From Bacteroidales bacterium (GTDB taxonomy: Bacteria; Bacteroidota; Bacteroidia; Bacteroidales; UBA932): a stretch of 37,535 nt of DNA. Under the pieces are notes generated by a model that saw only the letters and a program-made list of their open reading frames with translations, was not told the DNA's origin and did not search any database. Each line of letters opens with the position of its first letter. Within the stretch, counting starts at the first letter, position 1. This document shows, piece by piece, positions 23,798 through 30,553 of this stretch. The position numbers and the translations under genes are program-made. The stretch lies in assembly GCA_015060335.1 (NCBI GenBank), contig SUYR01000024.1:1-37535 (forward strand), written 5' to 3'.

Positions 23798-25126
23798 TTA
23801 TTCGTATTTCTTTAGATATTCTTCAATTTCCTTTTTCTGCTGTTTCTCCCACTCATACTCCGCCAGTATGGCATCTATGTTCTTCTGAGCTGACGGGCAA
23901 CCTTCTTCGAGGGCTTTCTGCAGCCAAGGCATCGCCTCTTCAAATTTCTTCTGCATCATCAGGCTGACACCTATCGCTCCGCTGGCTCTCGGGTCATCCT
24001 TGTACTGAACTGCAAGTTCATATGCCTCTTTATATTTTCCTTCATCGATCAGCAGGTTTGTCTGCTTGATAACTTCCACCAGAGCATCGTCTGAAGAGTC
24101 GTAGTACACCGCCAGGTATCTTGCACATCGCAGGTGAGGATATATCTCTTTCAGCATTTTGTGCCAAACCCAACCATGATCCATCGCCTCTATCATCAGC
24201 TTCTTCCTCTCGTTCGGAATGTTCTCGTCATCGATTATCGCGATCACCGCATCCTTTTCCTTCATATCGGACTGAGCCAGTACCCTGCGGAGTCCCTCCC
24301 AGTTTTCTTCTCCGTTATGAATCTCGAAATTGTCTTCTGTAAGTCCGTATTCAGGCCTATGCTCTATGATGTAGTTGATAAGGGCCTTCGCGCGGTTGAT
24401 TCCGAGCCATGTGTTGAACTTCGGAGGTCCTTCAGGAGACGCGTATCCGGCGATGTGCAGCTTTTCGATCTTGTAGTGAGGGTTGGAATGTATCCTGTCA
24501 ACTGCCTCAAGTATCTTTCCGAATGTGACTTCATTGTTGAAGACCGAAGAGTCGATGACTGCCTTCGACACCTTGAATGTAATCTCAAGTTCGTCCTGCC
24601 CGAAGTCCCATTTTCTTGAAATCTCCGGAAGAGCATAAGCAGGGAGTCTGCGCTGTACCTGAGGATCTTCAAATAGGGATGCCTGAGCCAGGTTTTCGTC
24701 CTCCATATCCTTTTCACATGCACATCCTACGATCTGTCTTCTGACGGCAAGAGTCGCATTCTTCATCCATCTCTTGAGAGGCACCTGAGATTCATACTGA
24801 TATATGCCTTCCTTCTTCATCACCTGGTTTTCGGAAAGTTCCCAGTCCCGGTCGCCTTCGATGGCGTTGATCTGTCTTTCTCTCTTGTATCTTCCTCTGC
24901 CATAGACTTCCACAACATCAAAGAACAGAGTATCCTTGCCATTGTATATATAAGGCATGATCACCTCTTTGCGGCGGACAGGCAGGTCGGTGTTGTCTGT
25001 ATCCACTTCAAAGGAAACAGTCACATTCGTGCCGTCCTGAGTCATCTTCTCATTCCTGATGGCTGTCTGAGCATCCATCATCACGGCAAACGTAAGCATC
25101 AATGCTGCTGCAAATAATTTCTTCAT
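23798..25126 (-). CDS. DUF3868/OmpA-like outer-membrane-associated protein
   Basis: The product has 442 residues, with signal peptide MKKLFAAALMLTFAVMMDAQ. The N-terminal half matches the DUF3868 pattern found beside Bacteroides fimbrial genes, with VRRKEVIMPYIYNG, KREROLIKE-type basic stretches near residue 80, and VGCACEKDM. The middle is an OmpA-like peptidoglycan-binding domain: LHIAGYASPEG...NTWLGINRAKALINYI. The C-terminus has two TPR-like repeats and a charged coiled end (EKQQKKEIEEYLKKYE). The likely role is anchoring or assembly support of the fimbriae between outer membrane and peptidoglycan. This is inferred from domain content and operon position. The gene has an unusually strong Shine-Dalgarno site. 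Confidence 0.85.
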   Translation of the reverse strand: MKKLFAAALMLTFAVMMDAQTAIRNEKMTQDGTNVTVSFEVDTDNTDLPVRRKEVIMPYIYNGKDTLFFDVVEVYGRGRYKRERQINAIEGDRDWELSENQVMKKEGIYQYESQVPLKRWMKNATLAVRRQIVGCACEKDMEDENLAQASLFEDPQVQRRLPAYALPEISRKWDFGQDELEITFKVSKAVIDSSVFNNEVTFGKILEAVDRIHSNPHYKIEKLHIAGYASPEGPPKFNTWLGINRAKALINYIIEHRPEYGLTEDNFEIHNGEENWEGLRRVLAQSDMKEKDAVIAIIDDENIPNERKKLMIEAMDHGWVWHKMLKEIYPHLRCARYLAVYYDSSDDALVEVIKQTNLLIDEGKYKEAYELAVQYKDDPRASGAIGVSLMMQKKFEEAMPWLQKALEEGCPSAQKNIDAILAEYEWEKQQKKEIEEYLKKYE

Positions 25127-25130
25127 ATCT

Positions 25131-25139
25131 GTCTCCTCC
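25131..25139 (-). promoter_or_regulatory. Strong Shine-Dalgarno site of the DUF3868/OmpA gene
   Basis: The minus strand reads TAAGGAGGAGACAGATATG: the stop of the upstream gene, then AGGAGGAG, then the ATG at 25126. Such a full anti-16S match is rare in Bacteroidota, where most genes in this window have none. Confidence 0.65.
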
Positions 25140-25751
25140 TTACTTGATCATATAAATGAATGAAACGCCGAGAGTAGCTGGTCCGAGAGCGTGCCTCTCC
25201 ACTGTCTGCTGGAAAAGTCCGCATTCGCGGCTCTCGAACTGGTCATACACTGTGTACCACCAGCCGAATCCGCAGGTAAGTTCCATATTCCATCTGCGTG
25301 CAATCGGGAATGCGTATCCGTATGTAAGTCCTGCACCGACAGCCCAGCCTTGGATGCGGGATGTCTGAAGATCCGGCATGGCAGGAGCCTTGTCGGAAAG
25401 ATTTATGAAGACATTCGGCATGGCGAAAGGCAAGCCTCCGATATTGAACTGGGTGTAGTTGCCGTTGATACCTATGAAATGTCCCTGGAAACTGTTGCAG
25501 AACCAGTATCTGAACTCAGGAGAGACAAGCCAATGCTTCATCTTCATATTCTTTTCAGCATCGAGAGTCCACGGATTATATCCACCCTCAAGTTCGAATG
25601 TCCAGCGCTCGCCCATGGCAAATTCAAATCCCAGATTCGGAGTTGCAGTCGCCCAGTAAAGAGCATTTGACTTGACTGCCACCTTCTGAGCAGATGCGGT
25701 GCCCAGAGATGCCAGAAAAGCAAGAACTGCAATGATTAGATAACGTTTCAT
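25140..25751 (-). CDS. DUF3575 outer-membrane beta-barrel-like protein
   Basis: ATG 25751 gives MKRYLIIAVLAFLASLGTASAQ, a signal peptide, and 203 residues. An in-frame ATG at 25757 adds only Met-Leu. The mature sequence begins VAVKSNALYWATATPNLGFE, the hallmark of DUF3575. It continues with alternating aromatic strands (WTFELEGGYNPWTL, FRYWFCNSFQGHFIGING, MELTCGFGWWYTVYDQF) and ends LGVSFIYMIK, as in small outer-membrane barrels. DUF3575 genes commonly precede DUF3868/OmpA genes in fimbrial clusters. It is the first gene of the seven-gene operon, about 90 nt downstream of its promoter. Confidence 0.87.
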   Translation of the reverse strand: MKRYLIIAVLAFLASLGTASAQKVAVKSNALYWATATPNLGFEFAMGERWTFELEGGYNPWTLDAEKNMKMKHWLVSPEFRYWFCNSFQGHFIGINGNYTQFNIGGLPFAMPNVFINLSDKAPAMPDLQTSRIQGWAVGAGLTYGYAFPIARRWNMELTCGFGWWYTVYDQFESRECGLFQQTVERHALGPATLGVSFIYMIK

Positions 25752-25849
25752 CAGCATTACGTTAATAATGGGTAATTTCCTTTCTGCTGACGTGACCTAT
25801 GTGTGGAAGACCGGGGCATTCAGCCCGTCCAGGTGTCGTTCAGCGAAAA

Positions 25850-25881
25850 CAAAGGTAGAATCAGCATATGCCTGTCGCAAA
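25850..25881 (-). promoter_or_regulatory. Promoter of the fimbrial operon
   Basis: On the minus strand TTTG (25878-25881), exactly 20 nt, then TACCTTTG (25850-25857). Both boxes match the consensus. The leader to ATG 25751 would be about 95 nt. One copy of a repeated CGCAAA motif overlaps the -33 box. Confidence 0.72.
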
Positions 25882-25999
25882 TTTTGCCTTAATGTTTTTG
25901 TGTCACCGCAAAAATTGTTTTCAAACACACAAAATTTCACGTTTACGCAAAAAATTCAGGCTCTCGACACACATAGAATTGGTGCAGACGCAAAAAACA
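25876..25999. promoter_or_regulatory. Repeated CGCAAAAA motifs in the fimbrial/regulator divergent region (candidate operators)
   Basis: CGCAAA occurs at 25876, 25908, 25946 and 25989, three of them as CGCAAAAA, all in the same orientation. They lie in the 314-nt region between the divergent fimbrial operon and the AraC-type gene. The first overlaps the fimbrial -33 box. They could be binding sites for the adjacent AraC-type regulator. The rest of this region is AT-rich and without a convincing gene. Confidence 0.35.
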
Positions 26000-26033
26000 A
26001 CATTTTTTAAGAATACTTTTCTGCAAAATATAT

Positions 26034-26041
26034 TACTTTTG
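26034..26041 (+). promoter_or_regulatory. -7 promoter element of the AraC-type regulator gene
   Basis: TACTTTTG fits TAnnTTTG and lies 24 nt before the ATG at 26066. No good -33 TTTG is visible, which would fit a promoter that needs an activator. Confidence 0.45.
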
Positions 26042-26065
26042 TGTTGCAATTCTGCCGGGTACCAC

Positions 26066-27136
26066 ATGGAAAGACTTTTATATATTCTCATAACTTTCGG
26101 ATATGTATTGATCTTCGGAATTCTTGGAGCTATCACCATATTTCTCCATACTCCGAAAGAGAAGGGAATGGAGTATTACAGAAGGGCCAGAACGACTCTC
26201 GGCATATCGCTCACAGCACTCGCCATATATTGCATAATAAGACTTATCATCCCTCAGGATCATGCGAAATATGTAGATTTCTGGCTTCTGGTGAATTTCA
26301 CTCTGATTCACTCCTGGCTCACCTACACCACAATGCTTTTTCTGCTCGAATCACCACGATACCGCATACGACACTTTATTGTAGATGGGGCTGTGCCTGT
26401 CAGCCTGATGATTATCTGCGGACTTGCTGGTGTTTTCATTCCGTCGATAAGAAGTTGGATGCAGGTGATTTTCGGAATAATCTTCGGACTGAAATGTATC
26501 TATATGTTCTATCAGTGCGTGAGGGAATATTACAGATGCGAGAAAGAGATGGACAATTATTATGACATCAATCCGGACATAAAATGGATAAAAGGACTCA
26601 TATACCTGTCATTGTTCATGTCTGCAGCGACAATTGTTGCATTCTATGTGGTACAGATACATCTTATCTACTATCTGAGCATCCCTATAATCTATATCTA
26701 CATAGTCTTCAAGATCCTCAACTTTGCACCGAAGAAGATAGATGCAGTAAGAAAGAAGAATGCAACGATGGAGAAGCCTGCTCCCGAGAAGAAGAAGGCT
26801 ATGGGTATTGATGAAAAGATTGGTCCGAAAGTGGACGCATGGGTGGCAGAAAAGAAATTCTGCAGCTCCGAACTCAATATCAAGGATGTGGCACAGGAAA
26901 TAGGAACAAACCAGAATTATCTGTCCCAGTATATAAACAATTATCTTGACACCTCGTTCCAGGTCTGGCTCAACACGTTGAGAATAGAAGAAAGCAAGAC
27001 ACTGCTGACGGACGGAACAAAGAGGTCGATTGAAGAAGTTGGACAATTGGTGGGATTCTCCCAGATATATAATTTCTCACGCTGGTTCCGCACTGTCACC
27101 GGCACAACTCCTTTCCAGTACAGAAAGAACAATTAA
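26066..27136 (+). CDS. Membrane-bound AraC-type transcriptional regulator
   Basis: ATG 26066 gives MERLLYILITFGYV and 356 residues. Upstream in-frame starts back to 25868 run through the promoter region and lack coding character. By eye there are seven hydrophobic helices between residues 2 and about 215, for example YVLIFGILGAITIFL, LLVNFTLIHSWLTYTTMLFL and LIYYLSIPIIYIYIVF. A Lys/Glu-rich cytoplasmic linker follows. The C-terminus is an AraC/XylS DNA-binding domain: IKDVAQEIGTNQNYLSQYIN for helix-turn-helix 1 and SIEEVGQLVGFSQIYNFSRWF for helix-turn-helix 2. It is transcribed away from the fimbrial operon and is the obvious candidate regulator. Its 3' end overlaps the convergent thioredoxin-like gene by 4 nt. 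Confidence 0.9.
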   Translation: MERLLYILITFGYVLIFGILGAITIFLHTPKEKGMEYYRRARTTLGISLTALAIYCIIRLIIPQDHAKYVDFWLLVNFTLIHSWLTYTTMLFLLESPRYRIRHFIVDGAVPVSLMIICGLAGVFIPSIRSWMQVIFGIIFGLKCIYMFYQCVREYYRCEKEMDNYYDINPDIKWIKGLIYLSLFMSAATIVAFYVVQIHLIYYLSIPIIYIYIVFKILNFAPKKIDAVRKKNATMEKPAPEKKKAMGIDEKIGPKVDAWVAEKKFCSSELNIKDVAQEIGTNQNYLSQYINNYLDTSFQVWLNTLRIEESKTLLTDGTKRSIEEVGQLVGFSQIYNFSRWFRTVTGTTPFQYRKNN

Positions 27137-27642
27137 AACTTTATCATGAGCCCCTGAAGTCTTTCGCTCATGATATCATAAGTAGGATTTGGATCGTCAG
27201 TAAATATATACTTTATGGTTCCGAATCTGCACAGATATACTCTCGGCACGCGCGAAGTAGCGAACTTCTCATATATCTTTCTGTCATTCTGAGCAGAATA
27301 AGGCATTGTCAAGTCATTCTCTGCCCAATACTGTGCAACTGAATCCTCGCCATCCTCACGGCTTATCAGGGCAAACTTCACTCCCTGTGGCTGATATTCG
27401 TCGTACAGACGCTGCAGATGTGGGAGTGTCGTCTGGCAGTCCGGACACTTGGTAGTAAAGAATACCACTACGGAAATTCCATCCCTGAGCTGCTCTCCTG
27501 TCACAACCTTCCCGTCATTCATCGTAACGGAAAAGTCCGGGATATTATCTGTTACAGCAAGGTCAGCACCTTCCGGCTTATCGTGGATACAGGAAGTCAC
27601 GATACAAAGAATGACAGATAAAATTGCAGTTGCTGGTCTCAT
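27133..27642 (-). CDS. Thioredoxin-fold (TlpA/ResA-like) lipoprotein
   Basis: The product has 169 residues. Signal MRPATAILSVILCIVTSC has Cys18 as the lipobox cysteine. The mature domain is a TlpA/AhpC-TSA thioredoxin fold: IPDFSVTMNDGKVVTGEQL, the redox motif FFTTKCPDCQTTLPHL (CPDC), and the cis-Pro region SRVPRVYL. It probably acts as a periplasmic thiol-disulfide reductase or oxidant scavenger. The partner is unknown. It lies 86 nt downstream of the DUF5106 thioredoxin-like lipoprotein on the same strand, with hairpin repeat H1 between them. Confidence 0.87.
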   Translation of the reverse strand: MRPATAILSVILCIVTSCIHDKPEGADLAVTDNIPDFSVTMNDGKVVTGEQLRDGISVVVFFTTKCPDCQTTLPHLQRLYDEYQPQGVKFALISREDGEDSVAQYWAENDLTMPYSAQNDRKIYEKFATSRVPRVYLCRFGTIKYIFTDDPNPTYDIMSERLQGLMIKF

Positions 27643-27675
27643 ACTAATTCACAATTACTTGTTTTTCAACGTCTT

Positions 27676-27734
27676 ACACTCTATGCCTGCGTACTTTGGG
27701 GAGCAGGCATAATCTATAAATCGCTGATTTATAG
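27676..27734. repeat. Intergenic hairpin repeat H1, copy 2, with a second hairpin
   Basis: TATGCCTGC (27682-27690), loop GTACTTTGGGGA, then GCAGGCATA (27703-27711), a perfect 9-bp stem. A second hairpin CTATAAAT-CGCTG-ATTTATAG (27714-27734) follows and overlaps the stop codon (27729-27731) of the minus-strand gene to its right. TTACACTC precedes the first stem, as in the other copies. Confidence 0.85.
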
Positions 27735-28688
27735 GTGTTTGGTGGATAGCCACTCGAAGACCCTGGCCTCAGGAGCATCCTTCATGATGACTGTCTTGTT
27801 TCTGTCCAGGAGATAAAGGGACGGTATCGCACGTACATTGTACAGATTCTCCCCTCTTATCACCATGTCAGGATCGAAACCGTTGTACCAATGTTCCGGA
27901 TAGACAGGCATATATGAACGCCACTCCTCCAGATCTTCGTCTATATATATGTTCAGTACCGCCATGACTCCCTCCGAGATGAGGGCAGATATACGCGGAT
28001 CGTTATTCAGCACATCGATAATCTCCTTGCATGCGGCACAGCCCGGATTGCTGAAGAACAACAGGGTGAGCTCTGCGTCTATGCCATAAAGGGTATGCAT
28101 GCGGCCTCTCTTGTCGGCGAATCTGAAATCCGCGGCCTTGCTGCCTATTCTGTTGAGAGAGGCAAGACGAACTTCACGGGCATATTTCTCTCTCATGGAT
28201 TCATCCACAAGGTCGGACCCGGCAAGCCTTGAGGCATAGAAGGCATAATGGTCTTCGTTTCTCATCGGCGAATTCGGATCATACAGATATTTGACTACAA
28301 GGTCAGTAAATGTCTCGAACACATTCGAAGAGGTATCCTTCTTCTCACAGGCTGCCGCCCTGTCGTAAAGCCTTCCGACAGATTTTCCGACAACAGACAT
28401 GTCCAGCATATTGAGTATATTCACCCAATTGGCAAACTTCTGCTCTACATCCTCTTTCCGAACTCCACTTACAAGAGTGGTGTCGCACGGATATTCTCTG
28501 GAGGTCTCTGTAATGCCGTCCCACCAGTGCAGTGCCATATATTCAGCACGGTCACGCGCATCCTCCATCATGGCTGGCGGCACGACATCAGGAAAAGGCA
28601 GAGCTTCAAACTGCTCTGCCTTCCTGTTTCCTGCACATCCGGCCAAGACAAGGACGGATGCTGTTATAATCAAGTTTCTAATAGTCAT
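27729..28688 (-). CDS. DUF5106/thioredoxin-fold lipoprotein
   Basis: The product has 319 residues. The lipoprotein signal ends VLVLAGC at Cys18. The N-terminal part (PFPDVVPPAMM...RAEYMALHWWDGI) matches DUF5106, a helical module found before thioredoxin domains in Bacteroidota. The C-terminal part is a thioredoxin fold: RIGSKAADFRFADKRGRMH, the motif FFSNPGCAACKEI (CAAC), and RAIPSLYLLDRN (cis-Pro). It is probably a periplasmic or outer-membrane-facing redox protein. Its start overlaps the end of the Na/Pi cotransporter gene by 11 nt, indicating translational coupling. The stop codon lies inside the second hairpin of repeat H1. Confidence 0.87.
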   Translation of the reverse strand: MTIRNLIITASVLVLAGCAGNRKAEQFEALPFPDVVPPAMMEDARDRAEYMALHWWDGITETSREYPCDTTLVSGVRKEDVEQKFANWVNILNMLDMSVVGKSVGRLYDRAAACEKKDTSSNVFETFTDLVVKYLYDPNSPMRNEDHYAFYASRLAGSDLVDESMREKYAREVRLASLNRIGSKAADFRFADKRGRMHTLYGIDAELTLLFFSNPGCAACKEIIDVLNNDPRISALISEGVMAVLNIYIDEDLEEWRSYMPVYPEHWYNGFDPDMVIRGENLYNVRAIPSLYLLDRNKTVIMKDAPEARVFEWLSTKHL

Positions 28689-30438
28689 TTCTTTGCCTTG
28701 CTGCCTGTGAAATATTGATCATGAAGTCTCCGATCTTCTCAAGTTCAGAAAGCACATCCATATAGTAAACACCTGTGAGATAGTTGTAACTGTTGCTCTC
28801 GATGTTGACAATATGCTCCTCTCTGAGATGGTTGCGGCACTCATTGATATTGTACTCGCAGTTCTCTGCATTTGAAATGTCTGTGAGATATTTCTTGTTC
28901 TTGAGGTTCTCGATCATCACATCATAAGACTTCTGAACAAGGTCCATCATCTTGTTGAGCCTGTCGAGGATAGTCTTGTCAAATACCTTGTTGTGAGCAT
29001 TCTTTCTCTTGAGGATACGTCCTATTGCCTCTCCTGAGTCACCGAGGGACTCCATCTCTCCGATGATCTTGTACATTGCCTTGATCTCGTCAGCAGATTC
29101 CTCGCTTATCTCATTCTTTGAGACGTCATTGAGATATGAAGCGATCTCAAACTCGATACGGTCAGTAATTTCCTCGTATTTGATGAGTTTCTCATTAAGG
29201 GTATCGAACTTTTCAGGATTCTGCTCGTTTATAGCCTGACGGATATATCCGAAACCATTGCGGCATATCTCTGCAAAATGAATTATCTCCTGCTGTGCCT
29301 CTGCGATTGAAAGCTCTGCAGTGCTGAGTGGACCTCCTGAAATATACTTGAGTCTGAATACCTCAGTCTCGCCCTTAGGTTCCTTGACAAGCCATACCAC
29401 AGCTTTCTCGATGAGTGGAGTGAACCATATCAACACCATTGTATTTGTGATATTGAACAGGGTATGGAGCATTGCGATACCGTAAAGAAGTGAGTTCTTG
29501 TAGGTCTCGAGCATTGCAGCATCTGCTTCTACACCACTCTGAGCTATGAATGCAAGCTGATGGCTTGCCTCCATAGGGTCATAGAATCCGAGACCCTCCA
29601 TGATGATACATATGAGCTTTATGATTGGCCTGAAGACGATGAGTACCCAGATCACGCCGACAATATTGAAGATCGTATGCGCACGAGCCGCTCTCTTTGC
29701 AGAAGTATTTGCCACTGATGCAGCTATATTGGCGGTGATTGTGGTTCCGATATTCTCTCCGAGCACCATTGCCACAGCAAGTTTGAAGTCTATCAGTCCA
29801 GATGCGGCCAGGAGCATGGTGACTGCCATTGTGGCACTTGACGCCTGAAGAACGATTGTAAGTACTGCACCGGCAATGAGGAAAAGAAGTACAGATCCGA
29901 AACCGAAGCCGTTGATGTTTCCGAAGAAAGACATCATGCCTTCCTGGTACTCTCCAAGTACTGCATTAGCACAATCCTTCATGAAGGTAAGGCCGACGTA
30001 CATGATTGCGAATCCCATGAGGAACTGGCCGATGTTCTTCATTGAAGCCTTCTTCGAAGAATACATCACGAAGCCTAAACCCATCATAGGCACCGCGAAT
30101 AGTGCTATGTTTACAGAGAATCCCAAAGAGGTGATCCATGCGGTAAGAGTAGTTCCGATGTTTGCTCCCATTATGACTCCGATGGCATTGCCGAGAGTAA
30201 GGAGTCCGGCGTTCACAAAGCTCACCACCATGATGGTTGTCGCCGAAGATGACTGCACAAGGGCTGTCACTACTGTTCCTGTGAGTACGCGCTTGAAAGC
30301 ATTTGAAGTCATTGTGGCCATGAAAGCCCTGAGCCGGTCTCCCGCAGATTTCTGGAGACCCTCGCTCATGAGTGCCATACCATAGAGGAACATTGCAAGT
30401 CCTCCGAGTACGGATAGCACATTAAGAAGTGTTGTCAT
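28678..30438 (-). CDS. Na/Pi cotransporter family protein with PhoU-like C-terminus
   Basis: The product has 586 residues. Two homologous PF02690-type membrane repeats carry the signatures VQSSSATTIMV and LQASSATMAVTM, each followed by a GANIGTT or GENIGTT motif. These are the hallmarks of NptA/YjbB-type phosphate transporters. From about residue 370 a soluble helical PhoU-like domain follows (AEICRNGFGYIRQAINEQN, GEMESLGDSGEAIGRILKRK, VLSELEKIGDFMINI). It probably moves phosphate across the inner membrane with sodium, the PhoU part being regulatory. It is the first gene of a transcript that continues into the DUF5106 lipoprotein. Confidence 0.92.
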   Translation of the reverse strand: MTTLLNVLSVLGGLAMFLYGMALMSEGLQKSAGDRLRAFMATMTSNAFKRVLTGTVVTALVQSSSATTIMVVSFVNAGLLTLGNAIGVIMGANIGTTLTAWITSLGFSVNIALFAVPMMGLGFVMYSSKKASMKNIGQFLMGFAIMYVGLTFMKDCANAVLGEYQEGMMSFFGNINGFGFGSVLLFLIAGAVLTIVLQASSATMAVTMLLAASGLIDFKLAVAMVLGENIGTTITANIAASVANTSAKRAARAHTIFNIVGVIWVLIVFRPIIKLICIIMEGLGFYDPMEASHQLAFIAQSGVEADAAMLETYKNSLLYGIAMLHTLFNITNTMVLIWFTPLIEKAVVWLVKEPKGETEVFRLKYISGGPLSTAELSIAEAQQEIIHFAEICRNGFGYIRQAINEQNPEKFDTLNEKLIKYEEITDRIEFEIASYLNDVSKNEISEESADEIKAMYKIIGEMESLGDSGEAIGRILKRKNAHNKVFDKTILDRLNKMMDLVQKSYDVMIENLKNKKYLTDISNAENCEYNINECRNHLREEHIVNIESNSYNYLTGVYYMDVLSELEKIGDFMINISQAARQRNDY

Positions 30439-30487
30439 ATAATGTTTGTCTGGTTTATCTTAATAAAGATTTTCAGCGAAGTAGGCA

Positions 30488-30495
30488 CAAAAATA
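30488..30495 (-). promoter_or_regulatory. -7 promoter element of the Na/Pi cotransporter gene
   Basis: TATTTTTG on the minus strand fits TAnnTTTG and lies about 49 nt before the ATG at 30438. The -33 position is poor. Confidence 0.4.
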
Positions 30496-30553
30496 TAAAA
30501 AATAATTAGATTTGCTTTATATTGTACTGGACTAAACCTAAAAATTTTTGAAA

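Noticed and set aside
25868..26065. 66-residue N-terminal extension of the AraC-type regulator
   Set aside because: It passes through the promoter region with a -7 box at 26034; the natural membrane-helix start is ATG 26066.
26609..27046. 145-codon open frame on the minus strand
   Set aside because: It is the complement of the AraC-type DNA-binding domain; Cys/Leu-rich shadow composition.
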